This document shows positions 1 through 8,458 of a stretch of 64,000 bases of DNA, one piece after another (within the stretch, counting starts at the first letter, position 1; each line of letters starts with the position of its first letter). The translations under genes were made by a program, and so were the position numbers. A model generated the notes under the pieces. The model was not told the DNA's origin and searched no databases. It was given only the letters and a program-made list of their open reading frames with translations. The DNA is from Pseudomonas fluorescens (GTDB lineage: Bacteria; Pseudomonadota; Gammaproteobacteria; Pseudomonadales; Pseudomonadaceae): positions 688,095 to 752,094 of the forward strand of contig NZ_MRST01000026.1 of the NCBI RefSeq assembly GCF_001902145.1, read 5' to 3'.

Positions 1-140
1 TGATTGAGTGACGTGTGTAGATACCGACTGCGCCGGTTTCAGAAAGTGCAGTAATTCTGAACTTTCGCCTCCCAGCGGTCGCCTGAAGCAGTACGCACAT
101 TCGCTGCTAGTCTTGATTGACGATCTAAAGGAGAAACGCC

Positions 141-356
141 ATGAGTGATCATCACACGTACAAGAAAGTCGAACTGGTAGGCTCTTCCACCACCAGCATC
201 GAAGACGCGATCAACAATGCCCTGGCTGAAGCCAACAAAAGCATCAAGCATCTGGAGTGGTTTGAGGTGACCGAAACCCGTGGTCACATCAAGGATGGCA
301 AGGCTGCGCACTTCCAGGTCACGCTCAAAGTGGGATTCCGCATTGCCAGTAGTTGA
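141..356 (+). CDS. Dodecin, small flavin-binding protein
   Basis: 71 residues, the usual dodecin length, reading through the family signature around EWFEVTETRG (residues 39-48) and ending in a short beta strand (QVTLKVGFRI). Dodecins form hollow dodecamers that bind and buffer flavins in the cytoplasm. A good ribosome binding site (AAGGAG) lies 7 bases before the ATG. The gene stands alone, with a possible terminator about 60 bases downstream. Family assignment is from sequence; the ligand (FMN, FAD or riboflavin) cannot be read from it. Confidence 0.95.
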   Translation: MSDHHTYKKVELVGSSTTSIEDAINNALAEANKSIKHLEWFEVTETRGHIKDGKAAHFQVTLKVGFRIASS

Positions 357-417
357 TCGGCAGAGTTGAACTTTGCCCGCTGGCCGATTGCCATAACCTG
401 CGCTACAAACAACGGAT

Positions 418-449
418 GCCGACGCGATGAGCGTCGGCACGCTCTTTTT
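418..449 (+). terminator. Possible terminator between dodecin and DUF1161
   Basis: Stem GCCGACGC (418-425) pairs with GCGTCGGC (431-438). Five bases follow before a T run (444-448). The T tract does not directly abut the stem, so efficiency is uncertain. Confidence 0.45.
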
Positions 450-472
450 GATCAGCGCAAGGAAAGTAACGG

Positions 473-700
473 ATGAAGAAGTTTCTGTTGGCGGTAGGGT
501 TGTTGAGCATTGCGGGTACCGCTATGGCGGCGGGCAAGCCTTGTGAAGAGCTGAAAAGCGAAATCGCAGCGAAAATCGACGCCAAGGGTGCTTCGGGGTA
601 TTCGCTGGAAGTGGTGGATAAAGGTGCTACGCCAAGTGACCACACAGTAGTTGGCACCTGCGAAGGTGGCACCAAGGAAATTGCCTACAAGCGCGGTTAA
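473..700 (+). CDS. DUF1161 family small exported protein (copy 1)
   Basis: 75 residues. A cleavable signal peptide (MKKFLLAVGLLSIAGTAMAA) precedes a mature domain of about 55 residues with two cysteines (CEELKSEI and GTCEGGTK) that could form a disulfide. This matches the DUF1161 pattern; function is unknown. A close paralogue lies at 2620-2859, sharing the CEELK/R start, the GSCE/GTCE motif and the TK-I-Y end. It is followed by a strong bidirectional terminator. Confidence 0.85.
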   Translation: MKKFLLAVGLLSIAGTAMAAGKPCEELKSEIAAKIDAKGASGYSLEVVDKGATPSDHTVVGTCEGGTKEIAYKRG

Positions 701-717
701 TCTCGTGTTGTGGACAT

Positions 718-747
718 AAAAACCGACGCAAGTGCGTCGGTTTTTTT
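718..747. terminator. Bidirectional Rho-independent terminator
   Basis: Nine-base stem AACCGACGC/GCGTCGGTT (721-742) with loop AAGT, flanked by an A run on the left and seven T on the right. It can end the DUF1161 transcript on + and the convergent oxidoreductase transcript on -. Confidence 0.85.
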
Positions 748-757
748 CGCTTGGATT

Positions 758-1759
758 TCAGCCCTTCATCACGTGTGCAAGCAGCTCATAGGAATGAATC
801 CGGTCGGCGTGCTCATACAGGTCACTGGTAAAAATCAGCTCATCGGCACCGGTCTGCTCGATCAACACCTCCAGCTTGCCGCGAATCTTCGCCGGGCTGC
901 CCACCATGGCCAAACCCAGGAAGCTACCGACCGCGTCTTTTTCATGGGGCAGCCACAGGCCGTCCATGGTTTTTACCGGTGGGCGCTGCACCAGGCTCTG
1001 GCCGCGCATCAGCGCGAGAATACGTTGGTACACCGAGGTGGCCAGGTAATCGGCCTGCTCATCGGTGTCGGCTGCGACCAGCGGAATGCCGAGCATCACG
1101 TAGGGCTTATCCAGCACCGCCGAAGGCTTGAAGTGATTGCGGTACACGCGAATTGCTTCGTGCATCAGGCGCGGCGCGAAATGGGAGGCGAAGGCGTAAG
1201 GCAAGCCACGCTCACCAGCCAATTGCGCGCTGAACAGGCTTGAACCCAGCAGCCACACCGGCACATTGGTGCCGGTGCCCGGTACCGCGATAACCCGTTG
1301 GTCGGGCGTACGCGGGCCCAGGTAGGCCATCAGCTCGGCCACATCTTCGGGGAAGTCATCGGCACTGCCGGAGCGCTCACGGCGCAGGGCGCGGGCGGTC
1401 ATCTGGTCGGAACCGGGCGCGCGCCCCAGGCCCAGGTCAATACGACCGGGGTAGAGGCTTTCCAGGGTGCCGAACTGCTCGGCGATCACCAGTGGCGCGT
1501 GGTTTGGCAACATCACCCCGCCGGAACCCACGCGAATGGTCGAGGTGCCGCCCGCCAGGTAACCGAGCAGCACCGAAGTGGCCGAACTGGCGATGCCGTC
1601 CATATTGTGGTGCTCAGCTACCCAGAAACGGTGGTAGCCGAACTTCTCCACATGCTGGGCCAGGTCCAGGGAATTGCGCAGCGACTGCGCCGGGCTGCCG
1701 TTGGCGCGTACGGGCACCAGGTCGAGGGTCGAGAACTTTACGTCGGACAACGATTTCAT
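758..1759 (-). CDS. LLM-class (luciferase-like) flavin-dependent oxidoreductase
   Basis: 333 residues from [18 protein letters not shown]. That start is preferred over an in-frame ATG 66 bases upstream because GGAGAAGC lies just before it. The product resembles the bacterial luciferase-like monooxygenase family of the YhbW type: an N-terminal strand plus [11 protein letters not shown], then [11 protein letters not shown], typical of the FMN-binding TIM barrel. The substrate is unknown. It probably uses reduced FMN supplied by a reductase elsewhere. It is divergent from the osmC-like gene and convergent with DUF1161. Confidence 0.88.
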   Translation of the reverse strand: MKSLSDVKFSTLDLVPVRANGSPAQSLRNSLDLAQHVEKFGYHRFWVAEHHNMDGIASSATSVLLGYLAGGTSTIRVGSGGVMLPNHAPLVIAEQFGTLESLYPGRIDLGLGRAPGSDQMTARALRRERSGSADDFPEDVAELMAYLGPRTPDQRVIAVPGTGTNVPVWLLGSSLFSAQLAGERGLPYAFASHFAPRLMHEAIRVYRNHFKPSAVLDKPYVMLGIPLVAADTDEQADYLATSVYQRILALMRGQSLVQRPPVKTMDGLWLPHEKDAVGSFLGLAMVGSPAKIRGKLEVLIEQTGADELIFTSDLYEHADRIHSYELLAHVMKG

Positions 1760-1975
1760 AAGCCTGCTTCTCCAATGGGGGCGCAGGCTTTCTAGACGAA
1801 CCAAAACCTGCCGCTTCATGTGCATGCTCTATGCAATGAGGGCATATACCCGAGATTCAATAGGTGGCTCTGAAATTTCCTACTGGATTGCTAGGTTTCT
1901 CTTACGAATGAACTTTGGTTTGACGTCTATCCTCAGAACCTTACTGACGCAAAACCACCGTACGAGGAGAAAGCT

Positions 1976-2407
1976 ATGAGTATCGTTAAAAAGGCATCCG
2001 CGCATTGGGAAGGCGACCTGAAGACTGGCCTGGGCTCCATTTCCACGGAAACCGGCGTGCTGCGCGAAGCGCCCTACGGCTTCAAGGCCCGCTTCGAGGG
2101 CGGCAAGGGTACCAACCCTGAAGAATTGATCGGCGCGGCTCATGCCGGCTGTTTCTCCATGGCGTTTTCCATGATTCTCGGCGACGCCGGGCTCAAGGCT
2201 GACAGCATCGACACCCAGGCCGAAGTGAGCCTGGACCAGGTCGAGGGCGGCTTTGCGATTACAGCAGTGCATCTGATCCTGAAGGCCAAAATCCCAGGCG
2301 CAAGCCAGGCGCAGTTCGATGAGCTGAGCAAAAAGGCCAAGGAAGGGTGCCCGGTGTCCAAGGTGCTGAATGCGACCATTACCTTGGATGCCACGCTGCT
2401 CAACTGA
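1976..2407 (+). CDS. OsmC-type organic hydroperoxide reductase
   Basis: 143 residues, typical of OsmC. The two peroxidatic cysteines are present at Cys59 (AAHAGCFSMAFS) and Cys125 (KEGCPVSKVL). OsmC reduces organic hydroperoxides in the cytoplasm using lipoyl-type thiols (family knowledge). GAGGAGAAAG provides a ribosome binding site. OsmC proper rather than Ohr is suggested by the N-terminal KKASAHWEGDLKTG pattern; Ohr cannot be fully excluded. Confidence 0.92.
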   Translation: MSIVKKASAHWEGDLKTGLGSISTETGVLREAPYGFKARFEGGKGTNPEELIGAAHAGCFSMAFSMILGDAGLKADSIDTQAEVSLDQVEGGFAITAVHLILKAKIPGASQAQFDELSKKAKEGCPVSKVLNATITLDATLLN

Positions 2408-2424
2408 CACAGCAGTAATCTTAT

Positions 2425-2514
2425 TGTGGGAGCGGGCTTGCTCGCGAATGCGGTGGATCAGCCGATATCTTCGGCGGCTGACACTTCGTATTCGCGAGCA
2501 AGCCCGCTCCCACA
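2425..2514. repeat. REPIN (paired inverted REP), GTGGGAGCGGGCTTGCTCGCGA type
   Basis: Two REP sequences in inverted orientation: the arm TGTGGGAGCGGGCTTGCTCG recurs as its reverse complement at the right end, with about 45 bases of partly palindromic spacer. It lies in the gap between osmC and the second DUF1161 gene. Confidence 0.92.
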
Positions 2515-2619
2515 TTTTAGTTCTGCGTTAAATCAGAACTCGTGTTTGCAAAATGTGGTCGAATAGCCCATGCAGCCTAGGCGCACACTCGTGCGCAGCG
2601 CATTCAGGGAGCTACACAC

Positions 2620-2859
2620 ATGAAACGTTTTGCCTTGGCAATCATCTGCGGTGTTTTGGCCACTTCGGCTGTGGCCGCGCCAAAAGATTGTGAAGAGCTC
2701 AGGAAGGAAATTGAAGTGAAGATCCAGGCCAAGGCGATTCCGTCCTACACCCTGGAAATCATCACTGCCGAAGAAGCCAAGAACCATGACAGTGCCATGA
2801 TTGTCGGTTCCTGCGAAAACGGTACCAAGCGCATCATCTATCAAAAAAACAACGACTGA
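2620..2859 (+). CDS. DUF1161 family small exported protein (copy 2)
   Basis: 79 residues. Signal peptide MKRFALAIICGVLATSAVAA, then a mature domain with Cys residues in KDCEELRKEI and VGSCENGTKR, as in the copy at 473-700. Function unknown. The stop codon is 2 bases from the stop of the convergent lipoprotein gene, so there is no room for a separate terminator between them. Confidence 0.85.
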   Translation: MKRFALAIICGVLATSAVAAPKDCEELRKEIEVKIQAKAIPSYTLEIITAEEAKNHDSAMIVGSCENGTKRIIYQKNND

Positions 2860-2860
2860 C

Positions 2861-3283
2861 TCAGATGCAGTTCACGCTGCGTTCTTCGGCCAGCAACTGG
2901 CGCGCTGCGTCATATAGCCGGATATTGGGCGTGAACGCCAGCGAGCGACCTTCGAGCACATAGCGTTGGCCGGCCTGGAAGTGGTCGTACTGCAGGGTCA
3001 TGAAGCAGGTCCGATACATCATCTGGCTAAGGCCACCCAAACCGCCGCCGGCGGGCACTTCAAAGTCAAAGCGCACCATCAGCTCGTGAGGGCCGGGATG
3101 CATTTGAAAAAAGCGCCCGTCGTCGAGGTTTTTTCCGTCCAGGCGCTGAGCCATGACCAATTTTGAGCCCGGCGTCGGCGTGGTGAAATCCACCCAGGCC
3201 TGTTGCGGGTCCACGGGTGGGATGGGGGTCGAGGCGCAAGCGCTGAGGAACAAAGCGGCGACGGAAAGCAAAAACTGGCGCAT
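2861..3283 (-). CDS. Putative lipoprotein of unknown function
   Basis: 140 residues with a lipoprotein signal (MRQFLLSVAALFLSAC, lipid-modified Cys at residue 16). The mature part has GPHELMVRFDFEVPAGGG, which resembles the beta-strand 'PGxH' region of small envelope lipoproteins. Two further cysteines (MYRTCFM and the C-terminal VNCI) may pair. Not recognised as a named family. Divergent from the peptidase gene at 3394. Confidence 0.7.
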   Translation of the reverse strand: MRQFLLSVAALFLSACASTPIPPVDPQQAWVDFTTPTPGSKLVMAQRLDGKNLDDGRFFQMHPGPHELMVRFDFEVPAGGGLGGLSQMMYRTCFMTLQYDHFQAGQRYVLEGRSLAFTPNIRLYDAARQLLAEERSVNCI

Positions 3284-3393
3284 GGCAGGTACTCAACGCG
3301 AGGAGAGGCTTGAGTATAAACACGCCACGCCGTGGAAAAATCCCCTGCAAGCGCGATAGTCTGGCGAACCCATCACCCAGGAGCAGTCAGTGC

Positions 3394-4437
3394 ATGATCA
3401 GGCGTTTTCTTCCAGGGCTGATGGTTGTGCTGCTCAGCGGCTGCTCCAGTGTCAGTTATTACGGCCAGTTGGCGAGCGGCCAGTGGCACCTGTTGCAGGC
3501 CCGGGAGCCGGTTGCCGAGGTCATCGCCGACCCTGCTCGCCCGCCAGTGCTGCGCGAGCATCTGGCTCAATCGCAGAAAGCCCGAACCTTTGCCAGTGAA
3601 CACCTGCATCTGCCTGACAATCAAAGTTACCGGCTCTATGCCGATATCGGCCGACCCTATGTGGTCTGGAATGTCTTCGCCACGCAGGAGTTTTCGCTGT
3701 CTGCGGAAAACCATTGTTTTCCCATCGCCGGTTGCGTCGCGTATCGCGGCTACTACAACCAAGGCGCGGCGCGGGGCGAGGCGGCGCTGTTGCGGCAGCA
3801 GGGCATGGATGTGTCGATCGGTGGCGTGGAGGCCTATTCCACCCTGGGCTGGTTCAACGACCCGATCATGAGTTCGATGATGAGCTGGGGCGATGAGCGC
3901 CTCGCCACGCTGATCTTCCATGAGTTGGCGCACCAGCGCTTTTACGTGAAGGATGACACCGAGTTCAATGAGTCCTATGCCAGTTTTGTCGAGCAGGAAG
4001 GCACGCGCCAATGGCGTGCGGCACGGGGCCTGGCGCCTGTCGGCAATGCGGCGTTGAAGCAGCGTGACCAATTTATCCGGCTGATTCTCGATACCCGTAA
4101 ACGTCTGGAGGCGTTGTACGCGCAGCCATTGGCAGCGGATGCGATGCGCCGGGCCAAAGCGGCACAATTCGAGCAGTTGCGCAGCGAATACCGGCAACTG
4201 CGTGATAGCCAATGGGGTGGTGACAAGCGTTATGACGCCTGGATCAACCAGCCCATGAACAATGCCCGACTGTTGCCGTTTGGGTTGTATGACCAATGGG
4301 TGCCGGCGTTTGCGGCGTTGTTTGCGCGGGAAGGTGGGGATTGGGTGAGGTTTTATGCGGCGGTGGAGCGGTTGGGTGGGTTGCCGGTGGAGCAGCGCAA
4401 GGCGGCGTTGCGGCAGTTGGAAACGGTTGGCCGCTAG
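3394..4437 (+). CDS. Putative lipoprotein aminopeptidase (PF10023-like)
   Basis: 347 residues from MIRRFLPGLMVVLLSGCSS. This start gives a lipobox (LLSGC) and has AGGAG about 10 bases upstream; an in-frame ATG 84 bases earlier would bury the signal. The central LIFHELAHQRFYVKDDTEFNESYA segment holds an HExxH zinc site, and the downstream Glu of NESYA is a likely third ligand. This is the layout of the predicted aminopeptidase family PF10023. Likely anchored in the envelope. Activity is inferred only. Confidence 0.82.
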   Translation: MIRRFLPGLMVVLLSGCSSVSYYGQLASGQWHLLQAREPVAEVIADPARPPVLREHLAQSQKARTFASEHLHLPDNQSYRLYADIGRPYVVWNVFATQEFSLSAENHCFPIAGCVAYRGYYNQGAARGEAALLRQQGMDVSIGGVEAYSTLGWFNDPIMSSMMSWGDERLATLIFHELAHQRFYVKDDTEFNESYASFVEQEGTRQWRAARGLAPVGNAALKQRDQFIRLILDTRKRLEALYAQPLAADAMRRAKAAQFEQLRSEYRQLRDSQWGGDKRYDAWINQPMNNARLLPFGLYDQWVPAFAALFAREGGDWVRFYAAVERLGGLPVEQRKAALRQLETVGR

Positions 4438-4445
4438 GGCCTCTT

Positions 4446-4523
4446 CGCAGGCAAGCCAGCTCCCACAATTGACCGCATTCTCATGTTGAAAATCGGTCAA
4501 TTGTGGGAGCTGGCTTGCCTGCG
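4446..4523. repeat. REP palindrome with a 29-bp perfect stem
   Basis: The left arm starts CGCAGGCAAGCCAGCTCCCA and the right arm is its exact reverse complement over 29 bases, with a 20-base loop. It sits between two convergent genes, where it may also act as a bidirectional transcription block. Confidence 0.9.
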
Positions 4524-4532
4524 ATAGCGGTC

Positions 4533-5192
4533 TCAAGGTTGCTGCAAAAACGCCTGATGCATCTGCGCCAACGTCTCGAAATGCCAGGTCGGTGCCTCGG
4601 CATTCAGCTCTTCAAAACTACCAAACCCATACCCCACGGCGGCCGAATCCAGCCCATTGCTGCGTGCTCCGATGAGGTCATGCTTGCGATCACCGATCAT
4701 CAAGGTGGTGGCTGGGTCCAGCCCTTCTTCACGGACCAAATGGGCAATCAATTCGACTTTGTTGGTGCGCGTACCGTCCAGTTCGCTGCCATAGATCACC
4801 TTGAAGTACTTGGCAAAGTCGAAATGCCGCGCAATCTCGCGGGCAAATTCCCACGGTTTGGAGGTGGCGACGTACAGCTGGCGCCCTTGGCTGTTCAGCT
4901 CTTCCAATAACGGCATGACGCCGTCGAACACGCGGTTTTCATACAGGCCGGTAACCTTGAAGCGCTCACGGTAGAAATTCACCGCCTCCCATGCCTTGGC
5001 CTCGTCGAAGGCGTAAAACTGCATGAACGCCTGCAACAAGGGCGGGCCGATGAAGTGTTCGAGTTTGGTCAGGTCGGGCTCATCAATGCCCAGTTTGGCC
5101 AGGGCGTACTGGATCGAACGGGTAATGCCCTCGTGTGGGTCGGTGAGGGTGCCATCCAGGTCGAACAGGACGGTGGGGTGATGCAGGGTCAT
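4533..5192 (-). CDS. HAD-family hydrolase, phosphoglycolate phosphatase-like
   Basis: 219 residues. HAD motif I is FDLDGTLTD (Asp11 nucleophile, Asp13), motif II is YVATSKPWEF, and the lysine and motif III/IV region is NKVELI...MIGDRKHDLIGA. An alpha-helical cap lies between motifs I and II, as in Gph/PgmB subfamily members. It likely dephosphorylates a small sugar phosphate. Its ATG overlaps the stop of the upstream gamma carbonic anhydrase gene (ATGA, 5189-5192), so the pair is translationally coupled. Confidence 0.9.
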   Translation of the reverse strand: MTLHHPTVLFDLDGTLTDPHEGITRSIQYALAKLGIDEPDLTKLEHFIGPPLLQAFMQFYAFDEAKAWEAVNFYRERFKVTGLYENRVFDGVMPLLEELNSQGRQLYVATSKPWEFAREIARHFDFAKYFKVIYGSELDGTRTNKVELIAHLVREEGLDPATTLMIGDRKHDLIGARSNGLDSAAVGYGFGSFEELNAEAPTWHFETLAQMHQAFLQQP

Positions 5193-5731
5193 TGATCGAA
5201 TCCTTCAGCCAGGTGCAGGTCTTTGAGCTTCACGTAGTTCGCGGCGCTGTAGGTGAAAAAGGCGCGCTCTTTGTCGGTCAATGCGCGAACCTGTTTGACC
5301 GGGCTGCCCACATACAAAAAACCACTGTCGAGTTTCTTGCCTGGCGGCACCAGGCTGCCGGCGCCGATGATCACGTCGTCTTCGACCACGGCACCGTCCA
5401 TCACGATACTGCCCATGCCGATCAGGACGCGGCTACCTACGGTGCAGCCATGCAGCATGACTTTGTGGGCGATGGTCACGTCGTCGCCGATCAGCAACGG
5501 GTAACCCTGCGGATTGAACGGCCCGGCATGGGTGATGTGCAGCACGCAGCCGTCTTGCACGCTGGTGCGCGCACCGATGCGGATGCGGTGCATATCGCCG
5601 CGAATCACGGTCAGCGGCCAAACCGAGCTGTCAGTGCCGATTTCGACATCGCCGATCACCACCGCCGAAATATCGACAAACGCCCCGGCGCCGAGGGTTG
5701 GCGTGTGGTTCTGATAGGTGCGAAGGGTCAC
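5189..5731 (-). CDS. Gamma carbonic anhydrase-like hexapeptide-repeat protein
   Basis: 180 residues from a GTG start (VTLRTYQNHTPTLG). GAGAGAGG lies 5-12 bases upstream, whereas the longer open frame has no such signal and runs into the prlC region. The protein is a left-handed beta helix with repeated hexapeptides (VVIGDVEIG, VTIAHKVMLHGC, VIIGAGS). Histidines at IRGDMHRIRIG, LHITHAG and HKVMLHGC match the zinc ligands of the YrdA/CaiE/PaaY group. Carbonic anhydrase activity is possible but often weak in this family. Confidence 0.9.
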   Translation of the reverse strand: MTLRTYQNHTPTLGAGAFVDISAVVIGDVEIGTDSSVWPLTVIRGDMHRIRIGARTSVQDGCVLHITHAGPFNPQGYPLLIGDDVTIAHKVMLHGCTVGSRVLIGMGSIVMDGAVVEDDVIIGAGSLVPPGKKLDSGFLYVGSPVKQVRALTDKERAFFTYSAANYVKLKDLHLAEGFDQ

Positions 5732-5832
5732 GATAGCCTCTCTCTCTTCTGCTGATAGCTGCGGTGGGTGTTGATTGTAATTAAGATGGCCCCATCTTTG
5801 TTCTACATGTTTCTTCAGCCAAGGTACCCACC

Positions 5833-7884
5833 GTGAGCGCGAACAACCCTCTTTTGCAGTCCTACGACCTGCCGCCGTTCTCGGCGATCCGTGCCGAGCA
5901 CGTGCAGCCGGCCATCGAACAGATCCTCGCCGACAACCGCGTGGCAATCGCAGAGATCCTGCAAAGCCAGGGTAAAAACCCGACGTGGGCCGGCCTGGTC
6001 CTCGCCATGGATGAACTCAATGATCGCCTTGGCGCGGCCTGGAGCCCGGTCAGCCACCTCAATGCCGTGTGCAACAGCGCCGAACTGCGCGAAGCCTACG
6101 AGGCGTGCCTGCCGGCATTGAGCGCCTACTCCACCGAAATGGGCCAGAACCGTGAGCTGTTCCAGGCCTTCGAAGCCCTGGCCAACAGCCCGGAAGCTGC
6201 CGGTTTCGATGTGGCGCAAAAAACCATTCTGGAACACTCTCTGCGTGATTTCCGCCTGTCGGGTATCGACTTGCCGCCGGAGCAGCAAAAACGCTACGCC
6301 GAGGTGCAGAGCAAGCTGTCCGAGTTGGGCAGCAAATTCTCCAACCAGTTGCTGGACGCCACCCAGGCCTGGACCAAGCACGTTACTGATGAAGCCACCC
6401 TTGCCGGCCTGACCGATTCGGCCAAGGCGCAAATGGCTGCCGCCGCCCAGGCCAAGGGCCTCGACGGCTGGCTGATCACGTTGGAGTTCCCCAGCTACTA
6501 CGCCGTCATGACCTACGCCCAGGACCGTGCCCTGCGTGAAGAGGTGTACGCCGCCTACTGCACCCGTGCGTCGGACCAAGGCCCGAATGCCGGCCAGAAC
6601 GATAACGGCCCGGTGATGGAGCAGATCCTCGACCTGCGTCAGGACCTGGCCCAATTGTTGGGTTATGCGTCGTTCTCCGAGCTGAGCCTGGCCACCAAGA
6701 TGGCCGAATCCAGCGACCAGGTGCTGAGCTTCCTGCGCGACCTGGCCAAGCGCAGCAAGCCGTTTGCCGCCCAGGACCTGCAGCAACTCAAGGCCTACGC
6801 CGCCGAGCAAGGCTGCGCCGATCTGCAAAGCTGGGACAGCGGTTTCTACGGCGAAAAACTGCGTGAGCAGCGCTACAGCGTGTCCCAGGAAGCGCTGCGC
6901 GCCTACTTCCCGATCGACAAAGTATTGGGCGGCCTGTTTGCCATTGTGCAGCGCCTGTACGGCATCGAGATCGCTGAGCTTAAAGGCTTTGATACCTGGC
7001 ACCCGGATGTTCGCTTGTTCGAAATCAAGGAAAACGGCGAGCACGTCGGGCGTTTCTTTTTCGACCTGTATGCCCGCGCCAACAAGCGTGGCGGTGCCTG
7101 GATGGACGGTGCCCGTGACCGCCGCCGTACCCTTGATGGCGTGCTGCAAAGCCCCGTCGCCAACCTGGTGTGCAACTTCACCCCGGCCGACAGTGGCAAG
7201 CCTGCCCTGCTGACCCACGATGAAGTCACCACCCTGTTCCACGAATTCGGCCACGGCCTGCATCACCTGCTCACCCGCGTGGAACACGCCGGCGTATCCG
7301 GTATCAACGGTGTGGCGTGGGACGCGGTGGAACTGCCGAGCCAATTCATGGAGAACTGGTGCTGGGAGCCTGAAGGCCTGGCGCTGATCTCCGGCCACTA
7401 CGAAACCGGCGAGCCCCTGCCCCAGGACCTGCTGGAAAAAATGCTCGCGGCGAAAAACTTCCAGTCCGGCTTGATGATGGTGCGTCAGCTGGAGTTCTCG
7501 CTGTTCGACTTTGAACTGCACGCCACCCATGGCGATGGTCGCAGCGTGGCCCAGGTACTTGAAGGCGTGCGCGATGAAGTCTCGGTGATGCGCCCACCGG
7601 CCTACAACCGCTTCCCCAACAGCTTCGCTCACATCTTCGCCGGCGGTTATGCGGCGGGTTACTACAGTTACAAATGGGCGGAAGTGCTCTCAGCGGACGC
7701 GTTCTCCAAGTTTGAGGAAGACGGCGTGCTCAACCCCCAGACCGGGCGTGCCTTCCGTGAAGCCATCCTGGCCCGTGGCGGCTCCCAGGCGCCGATGGTG
7801 CTGTTCGTCGACTTCCGCGGACGCGCGCCGTCGATTGACGCACTCTTGCGCCACAGCGGCCTGAGTGAGGACGCAGCAGCATGA
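5833..7884 (+). CDS. prlC: Oligopeptidase A (M3 family metallopeptidase)
   Basis: 683 residues with a GTG start. The zinc site HEFGH is at residues 470-474 and the third ligand is the Glu of VAWDAVELPSQ about 25 residues later. Length and motif match PrlC/OpdA, a cytoplasmic zinc oligopeptidase that degrades signal peptides and small peptides. The ATG of the next gene overlaps its end by 4 bases. A long open frame on the opposite strand is a codon-bias shadow. Confidence 0.96.
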   Translation: MSANNPLLQSYDLPPFSAIRAEHVQPAIEQILADNRVAIAEILQSQGKNPTWAGLVLAMDELNDRLGAAWSPVSHLNAVCNSAELREAYEACLPALSAYSTEMGQNRELFQAFEALANSPEAAGFDVAQKTILEHSLRDFRLSGIDLPPEQQKRYAEVQSKLSELGSKFSNQLLDATQAWTKHVTDEATLAGLTDSAKAQMAAAAQAKGLDGWLITLEFPSYYAVMTYAQDRALREEVYAAYCTRASDQGPNAGQNDNGPVMEQILDLRQDLAQLLGYASFSELSLATKMAESSDQVLSFLRDLAKRSKPFAAQDLQQLKAYAAEQGCADLQSWDSGFYGEKLREQRYSVSQEALRAYFPIDKVLGGLFAIVQRLYGIEIAELKGFDTWHPDVRLFEIKENGEHVGRFFFDLYARANKRGGAWMDGARDRRRTLDGVLQSPVANLVCNFTPADSGKPALLTHDEVTTLFHEFGHGLHHLLTRVEHAGVSGINGVAWDAVELPSQFMENWCWEPEGLALISGHYETGEPLPQDLLEKMLAAKNFQSGLMMVRQLEFSLFDFELHATHGDGRSVAQVLEGVRDEVSVMRPPAYNRFPNSFAHIFAGGYAAGYYSYKWAEVLSADAFSKFEEDGVLNPQTGRAFREAILARGGSQAPMVLFVDFRGRAPSIDALLRHSGLSEDAAA

Positions 7885-8156
7885 GTGAAGGGCCTGTGAT
7901 TACCAAAAAGCAATTTATCGCCGGGGCTGTCTGTCCGGCGTGCAGCGAGCCGGACAAGTTGAAGATGTGGACCGAAGACAGCGTGCCGCACCGCGAATGC
8001 GTGGCCTGCGGGTATACCGATACGCTGAATGATCAAGGCCTGTCGGTGCCCAGGGAATTGGGCACTAGGGTCAATACCTCCGCGTTGAAAGCGCCGGCCG
8101 ATCCTAAGGTGCAAGCGGTGCAGTTCTTCCCGAATCCCAAGCTCAAGAAAGTCTAG
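7881..8156 (+). CDS. YheV-like zinc ribbon protein
   Basis: 91 residues. Two CxxC pairs (AVCPACSEPDK and RECVACGYTD) form a zinc ribbon, followed by a basic tail ending in PNPKLKKV. This matches the small YheV/DUF2387 family of gammaproteobacteria, function unknown. Its ATG lies inside the end of prlC (ATGA at 7881-7884), so it is translationally coupled to the peptidase. Confidence 0.9.
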   Translation: MSEGPVITKKQFIAGAVCPACSEPDKLKMWTEDSVPHRECVACGYTDTLNDQGLSVPRELGTRVNTSALKAPADPKVQAVQFFPNPKLKKV

Positions 8157-8177
8157 CGCTCGCAAGCAATCTAAAAA

Positions 8178-8265
8178 TGTGGGAGCGGGCTTGCTCGCGA
8201 AGGCGGTATGTCAGTCATGGAATGATTGCCTGACCCACCGCCTTCGCGAGCAAGTCCGCTCCCAC
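8178..8265. repeat. REPIN, GTGGGAGCGGGCTTGCTCGCGA type
   Basis: Inverted REP pair with about 40 bases of spacer. The right arm differs by one base (CAAGTCCGC instead of CAAGCCCGC). The rest of the gap to 8458 holds a leader region in which I see no firm promoter or terminator. Confidence 0.9.
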
Positions 8266-8458
8266 TTTTTTGGCCGCGTTTTGCCTCATATCCCAGCACA
8301 ATTGTTTCTGGGAATGATTAGCCTGCTATCATTTGTAACTGTTGATTGCCGCTGCAAGCTATCCTTTGTATCGGTTGGATCCAATGCGCCAGCTCAAAAA
8401 GACAAGCCACTCTCCAGAAGCGGCTGCCAAACCCGTGACCACATGATGAGGTGTACCC

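Noticed and set aside
5815-7632. Long open frame on the minus strand across prlC (about 600 codons)
   Set aside because: It mirrors codon bias of a GC-rich gene. The plus strand encodes an intact oligopeptidase A with its zinc motif, and the minus product has no recognisable domain.
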